DNA of 64,000 bases from Sulfitobacter sp. LCG007 (lineage in GTDB: Bacteria > Pseudomonadota > Alphaproteobacteria > Rhodobacterales > Rhodobacteraceae). Below, piece by piece: positions 34,614 to 43,144 of this stretch. The DNA lies in NCBI RefSeq assembly GCF_040801785.1, contig NZ_CP161805.1, positions 1,984,001-2,048,000 of the forward strand, read 5' to 3'. Numbering within the stretch: the stretch's first letter is position 1; every line of letters starts with the position of its first letter. A program made the translations under genes and the position numbers. Under the pieces are notes generated by a model. The model had not been told where the DNA came from, did no database searches, and was given only the letters and a program-made list of their open reading frames with translations.

Positions 34614-36176
34614 TCAGAAGTCCGTGGGCGCACCGCCCTCGGATTTGCGCCGGGCCACGAAATCGGCAAGTTCGTCGCGTATGGCGGCGTCCATTGCCGG
34701 CTCCTCGAAGCTCGCCAAGATCTCCTTGAACATCATGTGCGCCCGCTCGGGCGTCCAGATGCCGCCCGCCGCCTCCCAGCCCTCGTAGTTTTTCCAGTCG
34801 CTGAGGAAGGGCTGGTAAAACGCTGTCGTGTAACGATCTTGTGTGTGCTGGATGCCGAAGAAATGCCCCGCATTTCCCACTGATTTGATCGCGTCCAGTG
34901 CAATCTCGTCGGGACCTGTCGCTGTGATGGCGGGATCCATGTAGCGCTGGATCTGCTGCAGGACCTCGCAATCCATGATGAACTTCTCCGGACTCGCGAT
35001 CAGCCCGCCCTCGAGCCAGCCTGCGGCATGATAGACCATATGGGTCCCCGACTGCACCGCCGCCCAGAGCGAATTGGAGGTCTCCCACATGGCCTGTCCG
35101 TCCGGCACATTGGCCGCACAGACCCCGCTCGAGCGCATCGGCAAGCCGTAAAAGCGCGCGAGCTGCCCGGTCATCTGGGTCGCGCGCATGTATTCGGGGG
35201 TGCCGAAGGCCGGCGCCCCGGACTTCATGTCGACGTTCGAGGTGAAGGTGCCGATGGCGCAGGCCGCTCCCGGGCGGATCACCTGCGCCAGCACCACGGC
35301 GCAGAGCGCCTCGGCAAGCGATTGCGCGACGGCCCCGGACATCGTAACCGGCGCCATCGCACCCGCCAGAGTGAAAGGCGTAACGACCAGCCCCTGCCCG
35401 CGCCGCGCCAGCCGCATCCATCCATCCAGCATTGGAACATCGTGCTTCAGCGGTGAGGTGGAGTTGATATTCGTGTACATACGTGGGGTTGCCTCGAACT
35501 CCTCATGTGACAACCCGCCTGCGATACGCACCATTTCCATCACGTCCTCGACCCGTTCCTTGCCGAGGCTGTAGGCATGCATCACCTTGTCGGTGAGCGT
35601 GAGCTTGTCATAGAGCACGTCGAGATGGCGCACCGAGGCATGCAGGTCGACGGGTTCGACCGGATATCCGCCCGCAAAGTGGATGCAATTGAAGTATTGC
35701 GTCAATTTCAACAGGTTGCGGCACATTTCTCGTGTGCCAGGCACCTTTGTGCCAAGCGAGAGATCCCAGTAGTTCGGCGGTGAGGAGACATTGCCGAAGA
35801 CGATGTTGTCGCCGCCGATGGTAATCCGGCGCTCCGGGTTTCGCGGGGTGAGCGTGAATTCCGAGGGCGCCATGGCGATGTATTCCATGACCATGTCGCG
35901 GCCCATGCGGACGTTCTCGCCGTTCACATCGCAGCCTGCCTTGCGCAGGATCTCGGCGGCCTCCGGATTGAGGAACTCGATGCCGATCTCCTCGAGGATC
36001 CGCATTGCGCCATCGTGGATCGCCTGCACCCCCTCTTCGCGCAGCGGCTCGGTGGGACGATCGAGGTTCTTGGGCGGGTTCCAGGGCATCTGCTCGATCA
36101 CGGCGGTGCCCCGCCGGCTGGCTGCGCCGGCGCGCCCGCCGGTGCGGGTCCTGCGTCTGGTCATGCTGTCCGCCAT
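34614..36176 (-). CDS. trimethylamine methyltransferase family protein (MttB superfamily, non-pyrrolysine)
   Basis: 520-residue cobalamin-dependent methyltransferase homologue. Recognisable parts are LNPEAAEILRKAGCDVNGENVRMG, FGNVSSPPNYWDL, and the TIM-barrel core around MSGAVAQSLAEALCAVVL and GTFTSNVDMKSGAPAFGTPE. There is no in-frame TAG, so it is the glycine-betaine-methyltransferase-like group without pyrrolysine. GGAG precedes the ATG at 36176. An arginine-rich tail of about 30 residues precedes the fold. No corrinoid protein gene stands beside it. The methyl donor is probably a quaternary amine. Confidence 0.9.
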   Translation of the reverse strand: MADSMTRRRTRTGGRAGAASRRGTAVIEQMPWNPPKNLDRPTEPLREEGVQAIHDGAMRILEEIGIEFLNPEAAEILRKAGCDVNGENVRMGRDMVMEYIAMAPSEFTLTPRNPERRITIGGDNIVFGNVSSPPNYWDLSLGTKVPGTREMCRNLLKLTQYFNCIHFAGGYPVEPVDLHASVRHLDVLYDKLTLTDKVMHAYSLGKERVEDVMEMVRIAGGLSHEEFEATPRMYTNINSTSPLKHDVPMLDGWMRLARRGQGLVVTPFTLAGAMAPVTMSGAVAQSLAEALCAVVLAQVIRPGAACAIGTFTSNVDMKSGAPAFGTPEYMRATQMTGQLARFYGLPMRSSGVCAANVPDGQAMWETSNSLWAAVQSGTHMVYHAAGWLEGGLIASPEKFIMDCEVLQQIQRYMDPAITATGPDEIALDAIKSVGNAGHFFGIQHTQDRYTTAFYQPFLSDWKNYEGWEAAGGIWTPERAHMMFKEILASFEEPAMDAAIRDELADFVARRKSEGGAPTDF

Positions 36177-36285
36177 GGCGCGGTCTCCGATGCCTCGTGG
36201 CGCCCAGCACATAGCATGCGCATCAATCGGGCCTCTCCGTTCGCGACGGGCGGTGTCGTTTTCCGCCCGACCGCCCGCCGCGCGC

Positions 36286-36984
36286 TCAGGACAGACTGTC
36301 GATCCAGCCGGCCAGCTCGGAGATATCCCCCAGGACCACATCCGCGAGCGGTTCGAGCTCGGCGCGCCGGGCAATGCCGGTAAGGACGGCGACACATATC
36401 ATCCCTGCAGCGCGCCCCGCGGTCAGGTCATGGGCGCTGTCGCCGACCATCGCCACCCGCCCGGGCAGGAGCCCGCAGGCGGCGGCGAAGGCCAGCAGGG
36501 GACCGGGCCCGGGCTTTGCCCCATGGCCGCTGTCATAACCGGCAATGAAATCGAACAGCGGCGTGACCCCGGCCGCGTCAAGATGCACCCGCGCGGGAAC
36601 TTCGGAATCGTTCGTGGCCACGCCCAGCCGCAGCCCCCTGTCGCGCAGCCCGGTCAGCAGCGGCACGAGAGGCGCGGCCTCGACCTGAGGCGCGCGCATC
36701 GCCTCGGCGTTGATGAAGTCGATCAGGGCGTCGCGCGACATCCCGGGAACCTGCGGGCCAAGCGCGGCGCCCACCTCCTCCACTGTGCCCGCGATGACGA
36801 TGCTGTCCGGTGCGAAGCTGGCGTTCGCCGTATCGAAGCCGATCGCCGCGCCCATCCGGGAGGCACGTGCCTGATCGCCCTGCGACAGCTCCCTGAGCAG
36901 CGCCTGCGCCCAGGCGCTCCACGTTGCACGGAAATCGAAGAGGGTGCCGTCCTTGTCGAAGACGATCCCGTCGAGCGCGCTCAT
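36286..36984 (-). CDS. HAD family hydrolase (phosphoglycolate-phosphatase-like)
   Basis: 232-residue cytoplasmic phosphatase. Motif I is VFDKDGTLFDF at the start, motif II GVATNDSE near residue 125, motif III the KPGP lysine, and motif IV MVGDSAHDLTAG. This set fits the Gph-like HAD subfamily with an alpha-helical cap. The start shares ATGA with the DUF3572 gene, so the two are cotranscribed. Its natural substrate is not certain. Confidence 0.9.
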   Translation of the reverse strand: MSALDGIVFDKDGTLFDFRATWSAWAQALLRELSQGDQARASRMGAAIGFDTANASFAPDSIVIAGTVEEVGAALGPQVPGMSRDALIDFINAEAMRAPQVEAAPLVPLLTGLRDRGLRLGVATNDSEVPARVHLDAAGVTPLFDFIAGYDSGHGAKPGPGPLLAFAAACGLLPGRVAMVGDSAHDLTAGRAAGMICVAVLTGIARRAELEPLADVVLGDISELAGWIDSLS

Positions 36985-37265
36985 GTCCAGTGCACCTGGT
37001 CGCCGCCCGGCAGGGCGCCGCGTGCCGCGGCGAGACGATCTGCCGGAACCCCGATCGCGTCGGCCGCGCGGATCACCCAGGCGTCGTCCATGAGGATGAA
37101 ATCGAGCACCGCCCCGAGGAAAGCAGGATCGTTGGCCGATGCCCTCAGATCGCTTTCGGATGCGCCGGTCGACCCGAGGAAGACCGGCAGCAGGTCGTCC
37201 TCGGCGACGAGCCAGGCGAGCACGCGCAGGGCAAGGGTTTCGGCGGCATCGCGCGCAAGGGACAT
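36981..37265 (-). CDS. DUF3572 family protein
   Basis: 94-residue soluble alpha-helical protein of a family limited mostly to Alphaproteobacteria. Typical segments are ALRVLAWLVAEDDLLPVFLG followed by TGASESDLR and FLGAVLDFILMDDAWV. It is divergent from the PleD-like gene and coupled to the HAD gene, an arrangement common in Rhodobacterales. Function is unknown. Confidence 0.85.
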   Translation of the reverse strand: MSLARDAAETLALRVLAWLVAEDDLLPVFLGSTGASESDLRASANDPAFLGAVLDFILMDDAWVIRAADAIGVPADRLAAARGALPGGDQVHWT

Positions 37266-37357
37266 GGAGGACTCATATCAGACAAGAAGGCAACGCTTTG
37301 TTAACCAGTTCTGCCCCAATGTCGATCAGTGTTGGCCGCCTTACTGGGACGTGTTGC

Positions 37358-38761
37358 GTGCAGGGCAAGATACTCATCGTCGACGCGATCGCCACGAACC
37401 GGATTGTCCTGAAGGTCAAGCTCGCCTCGGCCTTCTACGACATCCTTCAGGCGGGCAACGGGAATGAAGCGTTCGATCTTGCCGTATGGCACGATCCGGA
37501 CCTCGTGATCTGTGCGATGGAACTGCCCGATTGCGATGCGGCAACGCTCTGCGAACGGTTGCAGGCGAATTCCCGCACACGGGCCATACCGATGATGGTC
37601 ATCGGAAGCCGACCGAATTCTATGGCGCGCCTGCGCGCGCTTGCCGCTGGAGTGCTGGACATCATGCACAAACCTCTCGACGACACCCTGCTTCTCGCAC
37701 GCGTGCGAAGCCTGATCCGGGCGCATAACACAGCAGCCGAATGGCAGTTGCGCGACGACACATCGCGGGCACTGGGATTTGCCGAGGAGATGGCCGATTT
37801 CGGGCCGCCCGGCGAAACCGTGATCGTCTCGACCGAACCCGAAACCGCGCGGCGCTGGATCGAGGACCTTCAGCCGCTTCTGCGCAGCGAGGTGGTGTTG
37901 CTGGCGCCCGACAAGGCGCTGCGGGACATGCGGCCCGACAAGGCCGCGGACGTCTTCGTGCTGGCCCTCAGCAGCACCGAGCATCACAGCGGAGACGTGT
38001 TGCGCCTGCTGGCGACGATCCGGGCAACCAATGCGACGCGCCACGCGGGCGTCCTCGTGCTGCAGACGCGCCCCGATCCGGGTCTTGGCGCCTATGCGCT
38101 CGACCTCGGGGCGGACGATCTGATGACCGACGGCTTCGACCCCGAGGAGATGGCGCTGCGCGTGAAGGCGATGATGCGCCGCAAGCGGATCGCCGACCAG
38201 TTGCGCGCGACCGTGCGCACCGGCCTGCAGGCGGCGGTATCGGATCCGCTGACCGGGTTGCGCAACCGGCGCTACGCCATGCCGCATCTGGCGCGCGTGG
38301 CGGAACATGCCAAGGCCACCGGCCGCCCCTTCGCGGTGATGGTCGCCGATCTCGATCATTTCAAGCAGATCAACGACCTGCACGGTCACGCGGCGGGGGA
38401 TGCGGTGCTGGTCGAAACCGCCCGACGCCTGCGCGAGAACCTCAGGGCGGTCGACCTCGCGGCCCGCATCGGCGGGGAAGAGTTTCTGGTCGTGATGCCC
38501 GCCACAACGCTTTCGGAGGCGCGCAGCACGGCAGGACGGCTGTGCCGGACGATCGGCGGCGATCCCTTCTGCATCCCCGGCAGGCGCGAACCGATCAAGG
38601 TCACGGTTTCGATCGGACTGACCATCGGCGGGCAGCAGGACGCGAAGACTCCTGCCGGCGCACCCGACCCCGAGGCGCTGCTTTCCGCGGCGGACAAGGC
38701 GCTTTACGCAGCCAAGAGCCGGGGCCGGAACCAGGTCACGCTCAGCAGGCCGGCGGCCTGA
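37358..38761 (+). CDS. PleD-like diguanylate cyclase with degenerate receiver domains
   Basis: 467-residue protein with the PleD layout: receiver 1 (about 1-120), receiver 2 (about 145-285) and GGDEF domain (about 295-467). The catalytic loop is IGGEEF, with RAVD as the RxxD inhibitory site, so cyclase activity is likely. In receiver 1 the acidic D10 and phospho-acceptor D53 positions of PleD are alanines (IVDAIATNR and LVICAMELPD), while K105 remains. The GTG at 37358 gives an exact PleD-like N-terminus. No divK or pleC gene lies beside it. Confidence 0.88.
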   Translation: MQGKILIVDAIATNRIVLKVKLASAFYDILQAGNGNEAFDLAVWHDPDLVICAMELPDCDAATLCERLQANSRTRAIPMMVIGSRPNSMARLRALAAGVLDIMHKPLDDTLLLARVRSLIRAHNTAAEWQLRDDTSRALGFAEEMADFGPPGETVIVSTEPETARRWIEDLQPLLRSEVVLLAPDKALRDMRPDKAADVFVLALSSTEHHSGDVLRLLATIRATNATRHAGVLVLQTRPDPGLGAYALDLGADDLMTDGFDPEEMALRVKAMMRRKRIADQLRATVRTGLQAAVSDPLTGLRNRRYAMPHLARVAEHAKATGRPFAVMVADLDHFKQINDLHGHAAGDAVLVETARRLRENLRAVDLAARIGGEEFLVVMPATTLSEARSTAGRLCRTIGGDPFCIPGRREPIKVTVSIGLTIGGQQDAKTPAGAPDPEALLSAADKALYAAKSRGRNQVTLSRPAA

Positions 38762-38812
38762 TGCGCCCGGCGGACGTGCCGCCGATGGCGCAGTGGGTCT
38801 GCAAGCAGCAGA

Positions 38813-39322
38813 TCAGTCGCGCCTTTCCCGGGCGTCACGGTCCAGCATCCTGCTGACCCTGTCGGCATAGGCCGCGCGACCCGGCGCATCCATCGCCAGG
38901 ACCTGCGCGAGCCATTCGTCCTGCACCATCGTCTGAACCTCGGCGCCCAGGGCGGTCTGTCGTGCCAGCAGCGCCTCGAGCCGCTCGGGATCGATCGGAT
39001 CGGCCCGGATCGCGTCCAGCACTTCGCGCTCGATCGCCGCACGCTCCTCGCGGCCCGCGTCGCGCTGATCACGCGCGGCCCGGAAACTTTCGCGCAGGCG
39101 TGCCCGCTCCTCGTCCGGAAGCGCGCGGACAAAGGCGAATCCGCGCCCGCCCGGCTCATCGGGGTGCGCGTGCCCTGGTCCGGGGCCGCCGTGACGCCAG
39201 GCTGTGCCGGCGATGGCGCCGATGATGAGAAGGTTCACCGCCAGCGAAAACACCAGAAGCGGTTTCAGCCAGCGTTCGCGAGTCCTGCCGCCGGGGCTCA
39301 TTTCGATGTCATCCGGCATCAT
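38813..39322 (-). CDS. periplasmic heavy-metal sensor (CnrX/Spy-like)
   Basis: 169-residue protein with one N-terminal membrane anchor (LKPLLVFSLAVNLLIIGAIAG) and an all-helical periplasmic part rich in Arg, Glu and Ala (LPDEERARLRESFRAARDQ). A short His-containing segment (GPGPGHAHP) follows the anchor. The plan fits the metal-resistance/CnrX family. It overlaps the end of the anti-sigma-like gene by 14 bases and belongs to the sigma operon. It may detect metal or misfolded protein in the periplasm. Confidence 0.8.
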   Translation of the reverse strand: MMPDDIEMSPGGRTRERWLKPLLVFSLAVNLLIIGAIAGTAWRHGGPGPGHAHPDEPGGRGFAFVRALPDEERARLRESFRAARDQRDAGREERAAIEREVLDAIRADPIDPERLEALLARQTALGAEVQTMVQDEWLAQVLAMDAPGRAAYADRVSRMLDRDARERRD

Positions 39323-39713
39323 CCATTCCTTCCTCTGTCAGCCAGGCGGCTCCTGAAAAGTCCATCAGCTCCGCCGCCGCGCTGTCGGCCGACAATTCGC
39401 TGTCAAAGAGCAGGTCAAGACCCGGCATCGCCGTCGGCGTGCTGACCCCGATCCAGAAACCGGCACAGACCGTGGCGGCCAGCCCGCCAAGCGAGGGCCA
39501 TCCCCCGACAGCGTCGCGGATGCGTTGCCAGAGCGCGGGGGGCCTGTCGGCGGGGCGCCCACGCAGCAGGTGAACGCCCTGTTCGGCGCGGGCGTCGGCC
39601 AGAACCCGGGCGGCAAGTCGGTCCGGCAGGTCGGGCGCATCGGCGCGAAGCGCGGCGAAAAGCGCGTCGAGCTCGGCCTCTGCGTCGTCGATATGTTGCT
39701 CACGCTTCGTCAT
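39309..39713 (-). CDS. anti-sigma-factor-like membrane protein
   Basis: 134-residue protein with an acidic cytoplasmic N-terminus (HIDDAEAELDALFAALRAD), one membrane segment (LGGLAATVCAGFWIGV) and a short periplasmic tail. The gene overlaps the end of the ECF sigma gene by 14 bases, the usual place of its anti-sigma partner. The second of two ATGs (39713) is used because GGGG stands seven bases before it. I infer the role from layout and topology; no anti-sigma motif is clear. Confidence 0.65.
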   Translation of the reverse strand: MTKREQHIDDAEAELDALFAALRADAPDLPDRLAARVLADARAEQGVHLLRGRPADRPPALWQRIRDAVGGWPSLGGLAATVCAGFWIGVSTPTAMPGLDLLFDSELSADSAAAELMDFSGAAWLTEEGMDDAG

Positions 39714-40284
39714 CGTCATACCCCAGTTCGTCACGCCGTCCGGCGAGTTGCTCTGCCAAAGCCCGCTTTCCCCGTGCGGTCAGGCTTTCGACCGCACGCA
39801 CGTTGATTTCCATGATCCGGGCAATTTCCGGATTCGCCAGCCCCTCGATATGGCGCAGCACGACCGCCTGACGCTGGCGCTCGGGCAATGCGCCGAGCGC
39901 CCGTTGCAAAGCGAGATGGCGCGCCTGCTCCTGCATCGCCTCGGCGGGGCCGGGCGCCGGATCCGCGGGCTCGGCGATCTCGTCCAGGCCAACCCCGCGG
40001 CGGCGGCGCTTGCGATCGATGCACAGGTTGGCCGTGACCCGATACAGCCAGGTCGACACCTGCGCCTCGCCCTCGCGCCAGTCGGGCGCGATGCGCCAAA
40101 GCCTCAGCATCGCCTCCTGCGCCACGTCCTCGGCCTCGGCCCGTTCGCCCAGCAGACGGACCGCATGGGCGAAAACCCGTGGCAGCAGGCGCTCCGTCAG
40201 CAGGCGCGCGGACCGATCGCAGCCCCCCGCGTAGAGCGCGAGAAGGGCCTCGTCCGGCAAGCTCTCCCGGTGATCGAGCGGCAT
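39700..40284 (-). CDS. ECF-type RNA polymerase sigma factor
   Basis: About 194-residue sigma factor. Region 2 includes RAEAEDVAQEAMLRLWR and STWLYRVTANLCIDRKRRRR. Region 4 contains LPERQRQAVVLRHIEGLANPE and the helix IARIMEINVRAVESLTARGK. Earlier ATGs exist, but the one at 40284 has AGGG at proper spacing. It heads an operon with the anti-sigma-like and CnrX-like genes, so it probably controls an envelope or metal stress response. Confidence 0.92.
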   Translation of the reverse strand: MPLDHRESLPDEALLALYAGGCDRSARLLTERLLPRVFAHAVRLLGERAEAEDVAQEAMLRLWRIAPDWREGEAQVSTWLYRVTANLCIDRKRRRRGVGLDEIAEPADPAPGPAEAMQEQARHLALQRALGALPERQRQAVVLRHIEGLANPEIARIMEINVRAVESLTARGKRALAEQLAGRRDELGYDDDEA

Positions 40285-40357
40285 TTCCATTCCCTGCATC
40301 GTTAGAAGCCCGCGGCGCATGCATCAAGCGCCGCGGGCCGGAGCGTCACGACCTTGC

Positions 40358-40837
40358 TCAGTCGCCGTGTTCCTCGCCGGTCCGGGGTCCATGCGGGTGG
40401 TGGCGTCCGTCGCGCATCTTCTTGCGCACCTCGCGGAATTCCTCGCGCGAGATGGTGCCGTCTCCATTGCTGTCGAAGCGCTCGAAACCGTCATGGTCGT
40501 CGGCACGGGCCATCAGCTCCGCCTCGGACAGCTTGCTGTCCTTGTCGGTATCCATGCGGGTGAACATGAACTCGACCATGCCCGCTGCGCGCTGCCTTGC
40601 GACCGCGTCGACCTCCTCGCGGCCGAGAAAGCCGTCCCCGTCCGTGTCCGCCTCCTTGAAGCGTTCCTTCGCGCGGGCCTGCATCTCCTCGCGGCTGAGA
40701 TTGCCATCCTTGTCGGCATCGAGCAGCCTGAACATGCCGGGACCGAAGGGGCCATGGCCCTCGCGGGCCATCGCGGCGGGGGCACCAAGCACCAGGACGG
40801 CTGCCAGGCCGGTGACGATTAGCTTTTTCGAAGTCAT
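40358..40837 (-). CDS. secreted EF-hand calcium-binding protein
   Basis: 159-residue protein with a signal peptide ending in PAAMARE and four EF-hand loops: DADKDGNLSREE, DTDGDGFLGREE, DTDKDSKLSEAE and DSNGDGTISREE. A His-rich tail (GRHHPHGPRTGEEHGD) could bind metal. It is probably periplasmic. It lies just upstream of the ECF sigma operon on the same strand with a 73-base gap and may be part of the same response. Confidence 0.92.
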   Translation of the reverse strand: MTSKKLIVTGLAAVLVLGAPAAMAREGHGPFGPGMFRLLDADKDGNLSREEMQARAKERFKEADTDGDGFLGREEVDAVARQRAAGMVEFMFTRMDTDKDSKLSEAELMARADDHDGFERFDSNGDGTISREEFREVRKKMRDGRHHPHGPRTGEEHGD

Positions 40838-41027
40838 CTTGTCCTACCTCAATCCTTCAACACACACGTGAAGCGCATGTCCGGCGCCTCACAGTATCTC
40901 TAACGCGGCGGCGCGTTCTTTCCGTCGCCGCCCGGCGGAACTTCGCGGCATCGCGCCGCATAATGGCCGCGCGACCTTTTCTTTTTGCAGCCCAGGGCAC
41001 AAGTTCCGGTGACAAGAGGATTTGCAG

Positions 41028-41432
41028 ATGACCGACATCACATACGACCGGACCGGGACCGGCGCCCCCGCACGCGATACCCGTCAGGCGCTTTTCCGAG
41101 GCTGGCGGCGCAAGTGCCCGCACTGCGGGCAGGGACCGCTCATGCGCTCGTATCTGAAAGTGGCGGACCACTGCGCCGTCTGCCGCGAGGAGTTCTTTCA
41201 TCATCGCGCCGATGACGGGCCTGCCTATCTCGCCATCCTCTTCGTCGGCCATCTGATGGCGCCGCTGTTGCACGTGACCTTCGTGACATGGCGGCCCGAG
41301 CCTCTGACGCTCTTCACGATATTCGCGATTGGAACGACCTTGCTGACACTTTACCTTCTGCCAAGACTGAAGGGCGCGATCGTGGGATTCCAGTGGGCGC
41401 GCAGGATGGGCGGCTTCGGCAAGGAAGCGTGA
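41028..41432 (+). CDS. DUF983 family protein
   Basis: 134-residue protein with a zinc-ribbon-like N-terminal part (CPHC near residue 30 and CAVC about 20 residues later) and two hydrophobic segments (AILFVGHLMAPLLHVTFV, LFTIFAIGTTLLTLYLL). This matches DUF983. The ATG at 41028 has GAGGA upstream. The next gene starts 37 bases later, so both may be cotranscribed. Function is unknown. Confidence 0.88.
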   Translation: MTDITYDRTGTGAPARDTRQALFRGWRRKCPHCGQGPLMRSYLKVADHCAVCREEFFHHRADDGPAYLAILFVGHLMAPLLHVTFVTWRPEPLTLFTIFAIGTTLLTLYLLPRLKGAIVGFQWARRMGGFGKEA

Positions 41433-41469
41433 GCGCCCGAAACCCTTGGAAGATGCGAGGAGCGCGCCG

Positions 41470-42186
41470 ATGACTGGCCCGATGACTGGCCCTGTGTCGA
41501 TCGACAAGAGCGCCGTGAGGGACGCCGCAAGCGTCATCGTGCTGCGCGACCGGTCCTGCGATCCGCGCATTCTGATGGGACAGCGCGGGGCCAAGGCGGC
41601 CTTCATGCCCAACAAGTTCGTCTTTCCCGGAGGAGCCGTGGATCGGGGGGACCATGCGGTCGCGCTGGCCGGATCGCTGACGCAGCCCTGTGCCGAAAGG
41701 CTTGCCGAAGGCGCTGCGCCCGGCCTCGCCCATGCGCTGGCAGTGGCGGCGATCCGCGAGCTCTGGGAAGAGACCGGCCTCGTTCTCGGACGGAGCGGAC
41801 AATGGGAAGGCGAAGTTCCCGCGGACTGGCAAAGTTTTGCCGCGACCGGCCATCTGCCCGATGCCGGACCGTTGCAGTTCGTTTTCCGCGCCCTCACGCC
41901 CCCCGGCCGGCCGCGACGCTTCGATGCGCGTTTCTTTCTGGTGGATGCCGAAGCGCTCAGCGGCAATCCGGACGATTTCGCCGCTGCCTCGGACGAGCTT
42001 TCGCATCTGCAATGGGTACGGCTTGCCGACGCGAGGGCCTTCGACATGCCTTTCATCACCGAAGTCGTCCTGGCCGAGATACAGGCCCGGGTCGCGGATC
42101 GCGCGCCTCCCGCAAGCGTGCCGTATTTCCGCAACGACGACGAGGAAAGCCTGTTCCTGCGCCTGCGGGGCGGGCAGCTTCCCTAG
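41470..42186 (+). CDS. Nudix hydrolase
   Basis: 238-residue phosphohydrolase. The Nudix core is split: FVFPGGAVDRGD supplies the start, then an insertion of about 35 residues precedes RELWEETGLVL. This long-insert form resembles NUDT19-like CoA or acyl-CoA hydrolases. AGGAG precedes the ATG at 41470. An earlier TTG is not needed. The substrate is unknown. Confidence 0.88.
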   Translation: MTGPMTGPVSIDKSAVRDAASVIVLRDRSCDPRILMGQRGAKAAFMPNKFVFPGGAVDRGDHAVALAGSLTQPCAERLAEGAAPGLAHALAVAAIRELWEETGLVLGRSGQWEGEVPADWQSFAATGHLPDAGPLQFVFRALTPPGRPRRFDARFFLVDAEALSGNPDDFAAASDELSHLQWVRLADARAFDMPFITEVVLAEIQARVADRAPPASVPYFRNDDEESLFLRLRGGQLP

Positions 42187-42209
42187 GGCCGGTCCGGGGC
42201 AACGCCCGC

Positions 42210-43124
42210 TCAGACCACCATGACGATTGCGACGATCGACAGGCATAGAAGTGCCATGCCGGCCAGTTCGCGCCGGCTGACCCTTTCATGGAAGATCAGC
42301 ACCGAGGCGATCAGGCTGAAGACAAGCTCGACCTGCCCCACCGCCTTCACATAGGCAGCCGTCTGCAGGGCGAAGGCCGTGAACCAGCCGAGCGAACCGG
42401 CCATCGACAGAAGACCGATCCAGACCGCCTTTCCCCGCGCCGCCCAGACCCGCGCAACCTGGCCGGGCTCGCGCCGGACCAGCCAGAGGATCATGCCGAG
42501 GGTCTGCATCGCGGTGACGGCGGCCAGTGTGGTGCCGGACCGAACCAGCGGGTCGGACGAGGCGATCTCAAGCGTGGCGCCGCGATAGGTCACTGCCGAA
42601 ATGGCGAAGAGAACGCCGGAGGCAAGTCCCAGAAGCATCGCGCGGTTGGTCATCGCCCGCCAGCTCCAGCCCTCGCCTTCGGCAGGCTCTGACAGCAGCA
42701 GCACCCCGCCGACGCCCAGCAAGATCGCCGCAAGGCCGCCGGGGCTGACCGTCTCGCCCAGCAGCAGGACGCCGACGGCCGCGGCGAAGATCGCCTGCGT
42801 CTTCATGAGCGTGATGCCGACCGCGAAGTTGCGCGCCTTGAACAGCTTAACCACGCAGATCGTCGCGGCCACCTGCGCAAAGCCGCCGACGGCGCCGAAG
42901 ATCCAGAAGCGGGCGGACGTCGCCGGCAGATCCTGCCCGGTCGCCCCGAGATAGATCGCCAGCAGAAGGGCCACGAGCGGCGCGGAGTAGAGAAACCGGG
43001 CAAGCGTCGCCCCGGCGGCGGTCAGCGTGGCGACCGACAGCTGTTTCTGAAGCACGAAACGGACGTTCTGGAACAGGGCCGCGGCGAAGGTGACGGCGAT
43101 CCAGGCATGCGGATTGTCAAACAT
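42210..43124 (-). CDS. EamA family (DMT) transporter
   Basis: 304-residue inner-membrane protein with ten hydrophobic helices in two EamA repeats. Examples are VGITLMKTQAIFAAAVGVLLLGE at the end of the first repeat and LVFSLIASVLIFHERVSRRE in the second. It probably exports a small metabolite. It lies 20 bases downstream of the second desaturase gene on the same strand. Confidence 0.9.
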   Translation of the reverse strand: MFDNPHAWIAVTFAAALFQNVRFVLQKQLSVATLTAAGATLARFLYSAPLVALLLAIYLGATGQDLPATSARFWIFGAVGGFAQVAATICVVKLFKARNFAVGITLMKTQAIFAAAVGVLLLGETVSPGGLAAILLGVGGVLLLSEPAEGEGWSWRAMTNRAMLLGLASGVLFAISAVTYRGATLEIASSDPLVRSGTTLAAVTAMQTLGMILWLVRREPGQVARVWAARGKAVWIGLLSMAGSLGWFTAFALQTAAYVKAVGQVELVFSLIASVLIFHERVSRRELAGMALLCLSIVAIVMVV

Positions 43125-43144
43125 GACGCTCTAGTGGCGCAAAT

